64,000 nt of DNA from Molanna angustata. Taxonomy: Eukaryota; Arthropoda; Insecta; Trichoptera; Molannidae. Below the pieces are notes generated by a model. That model did not search any database and was not told the DNA's origin. It worked only from the letters and a program-made list of their open reading frames with translations. A program made the translations under genes and the position numbers. The stretch lies in contig OY754980.1 of NCBI GenBank assembly GCA_963576475.1, forward strand, positions 26,119,486-26,183,485, in the 5' to 3' direction. Shown one piece after another: positions 11,241 through 22,899 of this stretch. Within the stretch, counting starts at the first letter, position 1. Each line of letters starts with the position of its first letter.

Positions 11241-12345
11241 CTTTTTTTTTTATTAAAGTTTTATTTATTTACATTTTTTTTAAACAATAAGTATTCTTGC
11301 ACTAAACTGCAAAAGCAGTTTAACAGTGCTAGCTCTCTCGTACACTTATATAAATTTGATAATGTAACAAAAAATAATTATAAACAAACAAAAATTAAAA
11401 ACTAGCAATACAATATAACAATAATTAAAACCATTAACACAGTATAACAAAGAAAACATACAAACTTATATATAAAATTCTTTTAACATTTTTTTTATTT
11501 TTTTTTTGTTTTTAATTTGAATATTTGAATATTTTGGCAGTTTGTTAAATAGTTTCGGAATTATCGTTGCTTTTGTCCTGTCGCCGTAAACGTTATTTGT
11601 TTTAGGTATTGTCAGTAAGTCTTTCGTTATTTGTCTAGTTGTATATTTGTGAGTGATCTTTAATTTAAATCGTTCGTTATAAAGTTCTTCTATGGTCAGT
11701 AAAAGATTCACCTTTTTTTCTATAGGTAAAATATTGCATCTTTTGAATATTTCGTTAATGTTATTTTTACTTGCCTCCACTGTTCTTTTTGTTGCAATTA
11801 TTTTTAAAAATCTTATTTGTAATTGTTTTATTTTATCAAGGTACGTTTTAAATGTTCGTCCGTAACTACTGAGCCCGTAGTCAATAATAGACTCGACCAT
11901 AGCATAGTACAGACAGTACAGGGTGTGCCTGGACACGCAGTATTTAAGATGGTAAAATTTACTTAAAATTGATCTTAATTTATTACAGACATTTTCAATA
12001 TGTAAACTCCAATTAAAGTGCACGTCCACTGTAAGCCCTAAATACGTGTAATTAAAAACCCTTTGTAGTTGTTGACAAGTACAATCAGTTACATTTTTAT
12101 GGAGACACTCATAATCATGACCTTTTATGTTGAGGTCACATATCTTTTCCATGTGCACTGAATGTATTATCATATATTTAGTTTTCTTTACATTTATAAT
12201 AATCCCATTATCATGTGCCCATTTAGTTAAATTATTAAGGTCAGTCTGTAGGTACTTCAGGGTTGGAACTACAAATGGATTGTGAATGTCCATACATAAG
12301 TTTTGTAAATCTATCGTCTCGCTAACATTCATACTGTTATTAACA
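11241..12345 (-). mobile_element. 5'-truncated LINE (family D) with 288-codon open frame
   Basis: A poly-T run at 11242-11252 is the complement of a poly(A)-like tail. The open frame 11466-12332 encodes the last part of a reverse transcriptase: VKKTKYMIIHS (thumb-proximal K-T block), YTYLGLTVDVHFNWSLHIE, then a lysine-rich C terminus. The frame is intact, so the copy is fairly young. It lacks the catalytic YxDD region, so it cannot be active. It is inserted in an older family A fragment. Confidence 0.8.
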
Positions 12346-12960
12346 TTTTTTATGTTTCCTTTTTCCTTCTTTCAAAATATTTTTCACAAGGTCATTCTAA
12401 TATTTCTTATCCTTCAGCTCTATGCATTTTGTTTTTTTTTCAGTCTTCCCATGCTACCAAACCACCAAGGTGGGTTTACTTTCATTCGATTAGTTTCCCT
12501 CAGCTGTTATATCCTTGTTCCTTATTCTTATATATCATTCTCTTATCGCATATCACACGGTGAGAATTAAAGTGATTCAATCTAAAATTTAGTAAAATTG
12601 AGATTCATAGGTAAATAAATCAACTTAAAAAAACATATTTTATCATCAAAAATTGAAAAACAGACTCATTTCTGTTTAACGGAAGACTTTTTAATTTTTA
12701 GGTGGTAAATGTTTTTTTAAGTGGATCTATGTAAATCAATTTACCTAATTTTGGATTCAGTCACTTACATTCTCACTGTGCAATGTGTTACTAAAATTGC
12801 ATTATGTGTGGCATGGTATCCTCCTATCATATCATACATTACGATCATTCATAATCACTGTTGGTGCTCCATTTACTCTATTTTCAGCCAAAATTTATCT
12901 TTCAATATCATTATCCAATTACCTATCTTGTCAATACACATTGCCCAGATATAAATACAG
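12346..12960 (-). mobile_element. LINE family A fragment, degenerate
   Basis: 12346-12400 matches the 'ATGTTTCCTTCTTTCAAAAT' stretch seen at 14660; 12440-12500 matches the 'gwfghm' region; 12838-12900 matches the 'CATTCATAA..CAGTGCTCC' region of the copy at 52920. Heavily decayed, perhaps two fragments. Confidence 0.5.
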
Positions 12961-13201
12961 TATTCCTTCACTTGCTCTAAACATTCCTTTAATTATTTGT
13001 ATGTATTAAAATAAAATAAATGTATTCACAATCATTTTATTTTTGTATTAACATGTTTAAACCATAATATAATAAAATCAATATCAAATATGTAATACAT
13101 TTGTAGAAAAATTAAATCAAAAAGACATACATATGTCAAAATGCATTTAATAATATATTTATTTATTTTTTCTTTTTCAATTTTATTTTAAACAACTCAT
13201 T

Positions 13202-13341
13202 TTAAATATCAAAATTCTGATTTTTTAATCTATTGTCCTCCACTTCTAACATTGTCTTTATAATAATTTTCCTCTTCAATAAATTTTTCCTTCCATGTTT
13301 CATTTGGTGTGGTATTTGTTTTTCATTTTGATGGCCAGAAT
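13202..13341 (-). CDS. Possible last exon of unknown minus-strand gene
   Basis: On the minus strand TTTCTTTACAG precedes an open stretch of 45 codons ending at TAA (13202). It is basic and polar (HGRKNLLKRKIIIKTML, EVEDNRLKNQNFDI). It lies inside the Harbinger-like element and could be the tail of its second (Myb/MADF-like) gene. The same TACAG|ATTCTGG word recurs near 15005. No upstream exon found; very tentative. Confidence 0.2.
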
Positions 13342-13895
13342 CTGTAAAGAAAATAAACAAAAAATGATATACCAAGATAATAATGCAAATTTGAAATAGA
13401 ATTAAAATGCTAATACTTTTGTGCATTTTTATTTCTTTTTTATTGAATTATATTTTACATTTAAAATAGATAAAATATAAAAGCATAATATAAAACAGGC
13501 TAAAAATTTCACATTTTGGTAAATTAGGATAGAACTTTGTTTTGTATTATGTCTGATTATGGCGGTACAGAATTAATTATACTTTCAAATAAGTAAAACT
13601 GCTTTGGGACATCTGGTAAATGATGGATAGTTGATGAAAATAAACTTGAAAACTACTTGGATTATATAAGTACATAATATAGATTGTTCTTTAAGGTAAA
13701 TTTATCCTACGCTGTAAAATATTTGTTTTTAGACTCATCAATGCCAATAATTGATATTCATGCAGGTAGTATCAATTGTACATGGCTTTTACAAATATAA
13801 CTTACAATGCATAATTGTACTAAAAAAAAGTATTTTATCTCATACAAATAAACCGCTACATTTTTTCTTGGTGTACTATACATATATTGTTGGCC

Positions 13896-14185
13896 TTCGT
13901 TACTCAGTTGATTAGGTATCTGACTGCTGATACAAAGGTCCCGGGTTAGATTACCGGTGGAGACACAGTTTTTAATTGTGTTCTCAGTCTGGATCTGTGA
14001 GACAATTATTATTTTATTTTAATTTTTATTTTGTAAACATACAGTCTTAATAAAAAGTTATACATGAATAATAAAACACTCCATTAGTGGAACAATCATT
14101 ATCGTAAGTATCCAGAATGTGGCAACTTGTTATTGTGTGTGTTATAAATTAATATTAGACATAGTACCTGTTAGTTTCCCAAAAA
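13896..14185 (+). mobile_element. tRNA-derived SINE, second family
   Basis: The head has an A-box-like ACTCAGTTGATTAGGT and a B-box-like GGGTTAGATTACC. The body shares TGTGGCAACTTGTTATTG and a 3' end ACCTGTTAGTT with the inverted copy at 44349-44562. Compared with that copy it carries an extra segment of about 85 bases near 14010-14100. Confidence 0.75.
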
Positions 14186-14514
14186 AATAATTAAAATTAT
14201 AATATTAAAATATTTGTATTTAACCACATAATTTTATGAAATAAAAACGTGGTTATATACATATTACTATTTTTAACTTATGTGACATTTTATATTTCTA
14301 CTATAATATTTTGTAATATTGTATAAACTTAATATTCCTAAACATAAAGATACAAAAGAGAAAGGGAATTGTGGGTTCACGAATCCAGGCCCACGAGCAC
14401 AGGCGACTAGAGTACCAGTCAGAATAGGCGAGCCACATGGGCTTGCGACCATGTATGCGGAATTGAGGGGCTCCAATGACTCAAGTCACGCTCAACGCTC
14501 AAAAAAATATTTTA
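14186..14514. other. Interior of Harbinger-like element, unassigned
   Basis: AT-rich to 14340. Then follows a GC-richer stretch (14365-14490) of CCCACGAGCACAGGCG-type sequence with no stop on the plus strand for about 100 codons but no recognisable domain; probably another repeat fragment. Confidence 0.4.
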
Positions 14515-14800
14515 AATACATACATACCATCATGCCATGTCCCCTACGAGATAAGCAGAGAGAACCGAGCACGATACTTCTCTATTTTTGCACACATTTC
14601 TGGCTTCCTTTTACATCCATGCATCGTCTCATACATGCTCGTCGATTTTTCAAAATTTTTATGTTTCCTTCTTTCAAAATATCATTCACATGGTCATGCC
14701 ATCCCTTTTTGGAACGACCTCTGCTATTCACTCCATCTCTTGCACCCATGTATATTTTTTTGGTCAGACCAATAAGTATTCGTACCTGTATAAAATGATA
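14515..14800 (-). mobile_element. LINE family A 3' end
   Basis: The minus strand reads LTKKIYMGARDGVNSRGRSK, GWHDHVNDILKEGNIK and RRACMRRCMDV, then the 3' UTR block complementary to GATAAGCAGAGAGAACCGAG and (ATAC)n at 14520. Truncated at both sides of the coding part. Confidence 0.8.
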
Positions 14801-15546
14801 AGCTGTGTATACTCCCATTATATCAAAATATTTGCCATCTTCATAATTACTTAGTTATGTGTCCGGCTGGTTTAAACTCGGCCACTCCCAATATCCGCCG
14901 ATTTCTATCCGAAATATACAGTTTTAAATTTGTCCTTGGTACAACAATACAATGAAATAGGAAGCGGGACAACCTTTAGAAGTATAGCAAAAACATGAAT
15001 TTATTCCCAGAATCTGTAAAAAATACAAACAATTTAATAATACGGTAAGAAAATGCAAGTTTGAATCAATAATGTTATTACCGATGAAATACGTAATTAA
15101 ACAAATTATTTACTTAAAAAACATGTGAATCAATAAAATACTTACTTGATCAAAACATCATAAGTGTTTTCCATTGGTTTTTGTGAAAAAAGGGACCGTA
15201 TATATCCCAAATTATTATAATTTGTCAGCGAAAATAATATCAGCCATATTTGTTTTGGTCATTGACTGACAGATGTTCGCCATAGAACACAATGTTCGCT
15301 TGATATTAACAGCAATGTTACCAGTACAAAAAATGTTTTTGTAGTAAATCCCGACAATAAATGTGGAATAAAGCGACTCATACAACTGCAACATTTTAAA
15401 CTGAAGTAGATTTTAACATGATTTTAACTAAAGTATATTTCGGCGTGAAACAACCGAAGTTTTACTTCAGTGTAAACGGCCCGCTTTCTATAGTATAATT
15501 ATACTTTTGTATCTCAATATTATACTAAAGTTGAAACACCCCAGCC
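14801..15546. other. Right interior of Harbinger-like element
   Basis: No clear exon. 15380-15530 is the right subterminal zone, with AAGTATA/TATACTT words mirroring 10410-10570. Confidence 0.45.
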
Positions 15547-15549
15547 TAA

Positions 15550-15990
15550 GTGTACAAGTTTTCCTAGAAATATATAAAACTTATGTGTGGCCAATCCTAT
15601 GGAATATGGAATCCTTACTTTAAATTACACTGACATTACACTGCTTGAGAAAGTGCAAAGATGAGCAACCAAACTGCTAATTGGAATGGTTGGTTTGGAA
15701 TACTTAGAAAGGCTGCAAATTTTAAAAATCCCAACTCTGCAGGAACGCCGGAACCGTGGGAATATGATCGAGACATACAAAATCTTTTATGGCTATTATT
15801 ACTGGAGTGTTTTTGATAATTTTTTTACAATGAATCACAATCCACAATTGAGGGACCATCACCTAAAGTTGAATAAAACATCCTTTTCCCTGAATCTAAG
15901 GAAGCACTTCCTGACCAACAAGGTGGTGCATGCCTGGAACAGTTTACCGTATAAAGTTGTGTGTGCTGGAACACAGTGCTTATTATTTGG
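15550..15990 (+). mobile_element. CR1-like LINE reverse transcriptase, right part
   Basis: Continues the frame broken at 10395: VQVFLEIYKTYVWPIL, then after a frameshift LEYLERLQILKIPTLQERR, GNMIETYKIFYG and a final VVHAWNSLPYKVV block, the standard end of CR1/Jockey-type proteins. Confidence 0.75.
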
Positions 15991-16029
15991 TGTAATCATC
16001 ACTGTCATATGCATTATAAATATATTTAC

Positions 16030-16290
16030 ATAATACTCCGAAATATACATGGGTGCAAGAGATGGAGTGAATAGCAGAGATCGCCCCAGAAAGGGATGGC
16101 ATGACCATGTGAATGATATTTTGAAAGAAGGAAACATAAAAAGTTTGAACAATCGACGAGCATGTATGAGACGATGCATGGATGTAAAGGAAGCCAGAAA
16201 TGTGTGCAAAAATAGAGAAGTATGGCGCTCGATTCTCTCTGCTTACCCCGTAAGGGACATGGCATGATGGTATGTATGTATGTATATTCA
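16030..16290 (+). mobile_element. LINE family A 3' end with (TATG)n tail
   Basis: Reads YMGARDGVNSRDRPRKGW, HDHVNDILKEGNIKSL and RRACMRRCMDVKEARNVC, ending ILSAYPVRDMA and stop, directly followed by GATGGTATGTATGTATG. It marks the true 3' end of the family. Confidence 0.85.
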
Positions 16291-16299
16291 TCATCATAA

Positions 16300-16450
16300 T
16301 CAATGGCTCCACAGCCCGATGTCAGCCTTGGCCTCCTCCAGCATCCCTCGCCATCTCACTCTATTCTCACATGTTTCTTCATTCCCTGACATCAACAGCC
16401 TCCACATCCCACTGCATGCCATTAGCCCTCAGAGTATGACAGCCTGCATA
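16300..16450 (-). mobile_element. LINE fragment, other family
   Basis: The minus strand gives NRVRWRGMLEEAKADIGL, a 'W..M.EEAKA..GL' ending common at LINE C termini. Short and isolated. Confidence 0.5.
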
Positions 16451-19400
16451 TTTTTATTATCTTTATAATGTTGGGCTCATTATAAATACTGTAGATCTCG
16501 TTGTGTCATATTCTCCAAACTCCGTTTACCTATACAGACCGAATATTTTTCTCTCAAATACTAATTTGGAATTTTTTTTTACTCAATAATTGCCATGTAT
16601 TATATATAGCTGTCAACTGTGGTTATGATATTTGGTAGGACCGCTCGCTCTCGGTCTGCTACCTATTGATTTATGTGTATTTATGTTTTTATATGTATAA
16701 GTTATTTTCTTTATGTTTTTGGTACTTATATTTTATTTATTTATATCATCCTTTGTAGTTATGCTGAATCAATCCATTACCATAATTTAGTGACTCTGGA
16801 AACCGCAGTATATAACCAATTATATATTTGTTTAAGTTGGTAAATAATTTTGTGGATTCCCCAGACTTGTTGAAAAGTTTGCTTTCATTTTTCGGGCAGA
16901 ATAATCAGATAACCTAACAATTTTTTATATTCCTAAGTGTAATAACGGGCTTGCACAGTGTAAAATATATTCTTAAATTTACTCAACATCTCTGCAAGCT
17001 CTTTCGGTGTGTTTAAGACAACTGTCTTCTCCAATCTTTCGTAATATTTTGTGATTTAAACAGCTTTCATATTTAAGTGTTTTTTTTTGTCATGTCTACT
17101 ATTTATGAATTTATTATGTGTAATACGTAAATTTTTTCTATTTTTCTTTTTTTGTTTCACTAGTCCACTAACATAACATAGCTATGCAAAATTGTTGATT
17201 TATAAATATTAATTGACCAATCAATTCAACATAACTGACCCAATGTAATAATAGGTACATGATAAAATTTATGAAATATATTTTCTATGTGGCTATTCTA
17301 AATTCTAATAGTATTACAAAATTATTTAAGTAATAAAAAAACTAGAAAATACACCTCTTTAGATAAGAAGATTAAAAGAGTTTGGCATTCTCTTAAAATA
17401 TGTAATAATATTAACCTTCATTATGTCAGCCACTGGCATTATTTCAAAATCTTTTAACGTAATTTAAATTTTTTTATTTATCAAATAAATTAAGAATAAA
17501 AATACAAAAATTACTAATAATAATTAATGCATGTAGAATCGTTAAAAGATTTTTCAAATAGTTAATAATCAGTAATCATTGGGGTTCATAGGTAGTATAG
17601 AGATCTCCTCAGAACTTAATCCTTTGATATATTAAGTATCTGGATGGGTGATTTATTCCCTATTGAAAGCCTAATCGGTTCGTTTGTTGCATTTTATTTT
17701 GATCTATTAAATAATTTTCAATTTATGCATTAATTGGCTAATTTTTTTTTGAAATTGCATAATGGTATTATTATTTTCGTTGTTTTTAATATCATTTATA
17801 AATCGGCCAGCGGCATGTAAAAAAATTAGTGATGTTCCGACTAGTCGGTAAAGCCGACTATCCGGCCAGTTTCGTAGTCGGCGACTAGTCGGCACTATTC
17901 GGCAAAGAGCGCCGACTATCCGGCTTCTTATTTTATAGGAGGAATTACATTTTACATAAAAATTTTAACTGTCTATAAATATTTTTGTTTTAGAATAAGT
18001 CATACACATTTTGAAATGTAAAGAAACCTTTCTTTGGTAATCTTCTTATTATTCAAATTTAGTCATGTCAAAAAGAATGTCTCTTGTTGATTTTTTTATG
18101 ACCAATTGGACAATGATTCCAGTTAATTCAAGTGTGAACAGTGCCAAATGATAATTTCTCGTGGTGGGCAAGGAAAAACAGCAAATACTAAATAGATGTA
18201 AAGTTTCATATATTTTTTAAATAGACGCAACAGGAATGGGCTCTGTGAAAATTCATTAAGAGATAGTCAATATTTGAAATTGCAAAAAATTTAGCATAAC
18301 TCTTTATAACTTCAATGTTGGTGATTACAACAATTTATACCTACATATATTAAAAGAAAAAAAATATTGCCGTTCATAAAATTGCATTAGAAGTATTTTT
18401 TTTTTAATATTGTACTCATTCTTGTCTCTCCAAGATTTCAAGACAGAATTTTCTAAAAAATTTTTCAATGATTTTTTTCATTTGTATACATATTATATTT
18501 ATTGTAATTGAGGACACAACATACTCGTACTTTGCACAAAAAAAATCATAAGTTTTTCTGTTACTAGCATACCTAAAACATTTGACTGTGAGTGGTGGTT
18601 CGATGACCAATCGTAGCATTCCAACGAATATGAATTTAAACAATTTTTTTGTAAACTAGTATGATAAACGCATATTTATCTTAATTTATAATGTAGCTCG
18701 TTAATGCAAGTCACATTATCCCGACCTAACATAAATGAAAATTACTGCGAGTCTCTCACACGAGTTGCAGTGACACTTTTGGTTTAAAATCTCAACCAAT
18801 ATAAATATGGTTCAACCAATCATGTCTCAAATTTCTATGCACATGCGTATATCTGTCCGAAAACTGTGCGATTTAAAATTATGCTTGTACATCATTAATA
18901 AGGAAATAAACAGTTCAATAAAAACACTTATTAAAAATACTTTATTTTCATTTATGTATAATATTTTAATCCATATTGTATTTCATTTAACAATATTTAT
19001 ATTTTGTTTTCCTTATTTATTTATATTCAATTCTACTGTCAACATGGCTTTGTAAAAAATGCTTATTTATTAAATCTAGTGATTTCATTCTACAAACTAT
19101 GCAATGTTGGCAAAATGACCAATGTTATCTTTTTACCATTGCTTATTAAAATTTTCTATTTATGTACCTATATAATATGTTTATCTAGACATTGCATTTA
19201 TAAAAATATTTTTTATTATTAACGACTTAAAAATATCTCTTAATGTTTGATTATTTTGTTTTAAAAAATGTAAAATTTTTTTTTGGGAACCATTATAAAT
19301 AAATGACAGTCATTCAACTCATTTTTAAACATTGATACAAGAATGTGAATAACTTTAAATTCTTTAAATATCAAATTTCAGTGCTTGAAATTAGTAATAA

Positions 19401-19679
19401 TGTGAATGTAAATCTGAATGTTAATAAAAAGCAAAATAAAATGTTATTTTTGCATTTATTATCCAAAAATATATGAAAAACCTAAATATAAATGACAAAA
19501 CTAAGTTATTCAGTTTACACAAAATAATTAAATAAGATAATATGGTCCATCAAAAGTTCATCAATTTTAAACATTTTTAGGATTGATAATAGCTTTTGGT
19601 AAAAATCTAGAAACACTTCTGCTCTCCAATCTAGATATAAGTGTCTTTATTTTAACTATCTTCATCAAAGATTGGATAA
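16451..19679. other. AT-rich intergenic DNA
   Basis: No exon supported on either strand; all open frames are short and of AT-rich composition. One transposon terminus at 17828-17930 is listed separately. Confidence 0.5.
17828..17930 (+). mobile_element. Orphan hAT-type terminus
   Basis: Starts TAGTGATGTTCCGACTAGTC, then repeats CGACTAGTCGG/GCCGACTATCCGG words. The start TAGTGATG resembles the ends of the hAT-type element at 38299-38774. No matching opposite end seen nearby. Confidence 0.4.
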
Positions 19680-20680
19680 ACTAGTTGCATGTAACACATG
19701 AGATCCAACTGTCGATAGCGATAGTACGTATAGTTGAAGAATAAGTACCAAACTATAAACCCATAAATACAAATTATTTAAGATATTTGGTTTTCTATAC
19801 AACACATGTACCTAGGTATGTATGTCAATATAGGATAGTATGGAGGTCAGTCCTTTGATCCAACCCAGAATATGAAAACAGCATGATGGTATGTATGTAT
19901 GTTTGGAGATTAGTATCAAATTATTAAGTCTTCTTAGATATTGTGTGAAGGCGACTGCCATACAAATAATTGTATGAAGCAATGTCGTCACTAAATTCAA
20001 TTTTTATATTATTTTTTTTTAAAAATTTGAGATGTGTTAATACAATTTTAATATTTTTTATAGAAAATTAAATTATCTAGTTGGGGTGTTTCGGCTTTTT
20101 TCGATATTTTTAAAAAAATTGGAAATACAGGCAGTTAAACTCAAAAAAAAATATTTTTCTTAATAAAAAATGTTTGAGAAACCCTGGAATTTTTTAAAAA
20201 AACATTATTTTGATATTTTGTATTTGTCTATGTTTATACCAATTTTCAGAGTTCTTGCTTATACGGTATCTGAGAAAAATAAATCAAAATTTCAAAAGTT
20301 GATAACCCCTGACTGAAACAAAAATTCTCAATTCTGAATATAAAAGTTTTGTAGGCCTATAACTGTTTATATATTCTGAAAATTTGGGCTCTGTAAATTG
20401 AGCGGATCAAAAGTTATAAGGGACGGACGGACACACAGACACACACACACACATACAAAACTCACATAAAATGTTCTACTCCGAATTCTGAGTAAATCCA
20501 TGTATGGGAACATATATGCTGCGAGGCCTCTAGTTGGTGTTATGAGCATGCAAAAAGTCCATTACTCCATACAAAATGTTCCTTCGTACACGCATCTTGG
20601 CTTAATAATGTCGATTCATTCAGAGAATTGAATTCTCATGAACGAATCGACAGTTGGATTAGAAAAAAGAAAAACTACAA
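19680..20680 (+). repeat. Dispersed repeat R1, longest plus-strand copy
   Basis: Runs from AACTAGTTGCATGTAACACA to the region of TCGACAGTTGG at 20648. It includes GATCCAACTGTCGATAGCGA, the GGTGTTTCGGC block (20080), a short (CA)n seed (20430-20455) after GCGGATCAAAAGTTATAAGG, and CTACTCCGAATTCTGAGTAA. Copies at 45602 (+) and 50690 (-) follow the same order. No coding frame; class not determined. Confidence 0.7.
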
Positions 20681-20702
20681 TAAATAATAAAACAAAAAAA
20701 AA

Positions 20703-20945
20703 AATGTTCCATACATTTCAACACTTCCTAGATAACTGTTCTCTAAATCAATGTACAAAGTGTTTTTTTCCGACAAATAAATCTGAAAAAAATCACATTA
20801 GTCGTTATTCTCTGTAGAAAAACGACGTGGTCTGCCCACCTTGTTGTCAAAAGTCCCGCGGAAATATCCTCACTTTGATTCATACAAAATTTGCTGATTG
20901 CGACATCTAGTATATTTATTATACATTATATTATAAAAATCTATG
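20703..20945 (+). repeat. Direct repeat pair, left copy
   Basis: Shares about 240 bases at high identity with 22376-22615, including CATTTCAACACTTCCTAG, AAACGACGTGGTCTGCC and AAAGTCCCGCGGAAA. Confidence 0.75.
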
Positions 20946-21247
20946 AATAAAAAAAATAATCTAGAAATTAGCAAAAATAAGTTCGCAATTTTAAAAAATT
21001 GATTTATATTGTAAAACCGCGTTAGGTACTGTAAATTGTGATTTAGCTTAAATAAAATTAAGTGGATGTAAGAGAATGATTCTGTATTAGTAGGTATACC
21101 TATTATTTAGTAAAAGAAATAGAATAATTCCTTGTAATTGAATGGGAATTAAGAATAATTCTGTGAGAAAAAAAGTGTGAAAATAATGCAGTTGATGAGT
21201 TTGTTGTCTGTCGAAAAATAATTTCCCTAACAAAAACCAACAATCAC

Positions 21248-21612
21248 TAGTGTCCGACCGAAGCTTCGGCTTCGGCCACCTTCGGCCAAAAAAACACCTT
21301 CGGCTTCGGCCAAAAATAACTCGAATTTTCGGCCGAAGCCGAAGCTTTTTGTCAGCCACTAAAAACAGTTAATACTTGTAAAAACATGCGCGAACATGAC
21401 ATGTGTAGCGGGTGTATAGATTCGGCCGGCCCAGTGTCGCGTGCCGACTGTCGACAGAAACAAAACACCTAACCAACTAAGTCACGAAAGCAGATTATTT
21501 ATTATTTTAATCGATTTTTTTTAGTAAAATCAAACCTTCGGCTTCGGCCGAAGGTTACGGCTAAGGCCGAACAATCGGCTTCGGCCAAAATCTGACCTTC
21601 GGTCGGACACTA
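21248..21612. mobile_element. hAT-type miniature transposon with perfect 8-bp duplication
   Basis: Inverted ends TAGTGTCCGACCGAAG / complement, 365 bases, flanked on both sides by ACAATCAC (21240-21247 and 21613-21620). The interior repeats CTTCGGC/GCCGAAG. No transposase frame. TAG start and 8-bp duplication fit the hAT superfamily. Confidence 0.85.
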
Positions 21613-22375
21613 ACAATCACATTCGTTTTTTTTTAGCAAATTGCAAACCACGTATAAAATTATGGTTTGCCATGAGAGAGCCATTTATTTACTGAAATAT
21701 TACTGTTTTATACAGAATGTAAGTAATTTGAAAGTAAAATAAGATCGTACATGATGTTAAATGGACGTATATTGGATTGTATTTGTATGTCCGAAGAAAA
21801 AAATATGGTGCAAGGTTTTCCCTAACTGAAAAGTCGTGGTGGAATATAAGTTATACACATAGTGTAATATCAGGAGTATCTCCAAAGAATTTCATAAAAT
21901 ATTCAAATTAAAAGCTTTTTTAATTATGATAGTTTTGAAAATATTCAAAATAACTAGGTACTTAGTTATTTTATATATCTGAAAATATTTCTTTAGAATA
22001 TCTTATAATATACTTTTTTAAATGTTAAAAAATTTTAAACAGTTTTTTATAAGCATCTGAATATGTGAGATTTCTTAATTTATCGAAACATGAGAACATT
22101 TATGTATGTCGCATGGAATCCTTTTTACTGTTGAGGGAATTCATATTCCTTAAAAAACGGTGTCTTGACACATTTCAAAGTAAATTATAATAAATGAAAC
22201 TAAAAACATGTTTATAAGGTAACTCAAAATTTATTTAGACAAAAACTATTATAGTTTGGGCCAAGTTGGATGCATACATAGATTTTCATATAATACACTA
22301 GATGGAGTAGGTACTCCGTGCAATGAGTGAGTCATGGTATATCGCGCGTTTGACGTCTTGGTTGGCAACATATTG

Positions 22376-22615
22376 CAGTTTTCCATACATTTCAACACTT
22401 CCTAGGTAACTGTTCTCTTAATTTTAATGAACAAAGTGTTTTTTTTTCTATAAATAAATCCGAAAACAATTTACATTAGTCGTCATTCTCTATAGAAAAA
22501 CGACGTGGTCTGCCAACCTTGTTGTATAAAGTCCCGCGGAAAAAAGCCTCACTTCGATTCGTACAAAATTTGCTAACTGCGACAACTTGTATATTATATG
22601 AAAATCTATGGGTAC
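22376..22615 (+). repeat. Direct repeat pair, right copy
   Basis: Partner of 20703-20945, same orientation, 1.67 kb apart. Followed by (ATAC)n and (CA)n at 22615-22640. Confidence 0.75.
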
Positions 22616-22823
22616 ATACATACATACATACACACACACAAAATTGCATATTTACACCCTTTTTGTACCCTCTTTTCCCATCATATTTATTATCTTGGCC
22701 TGAAAACAACCTACCTGCCGGCTATATTAAAAAAATAGAAGTATTACATAATTGTTCCAATTTTGAATTAAAAGATAAGAAAATTGTTGCATGTAATTTT
22801 TCAAATATTTTTTCTCTCACTTC

Positions 22824-22899
22824 TTGTCAAGATGACAGTTATATACTGAAAGTTTACTTCCATATTATCTGTGACAGTTATTAACTGTCATCTTGACAA
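22824..22899. repeat. Perfect 18-bp inverted repeat
   Basis: Arms TTGTCAAGATGACAGTTA (22824-22841) and the exact complement (22882-22899), loop 40 bases. The CA-rich GCACCGCACCGC follows. Could be a small fold-back element or a paired regulatory site. Confidence 0.6.

Larger units (their letters stand above)
10396..15546. mobile_element. PIF/Harbinger-like DNA transposon, 5.15 kb, with nested insertions
   Basis: Terminal inverted repeat GGCTGGGGTGTTTCAAC at 10396-10412, with its exact complement ending at 15546. TAA flanks both ends (10393-10395, 15547-15549). Subterminal regions repeat AGTATA/TATACTT words on both sides. Outside the element, the two halves of a CR1-like reverse transcriptase join in frame when one TAA is counted once, which confirms the ends. 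Inside are LINE fragments (10860-12960, 14515-14800), a SINE (13896-14185), and little of the original coding region. Confidence 0.85.
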
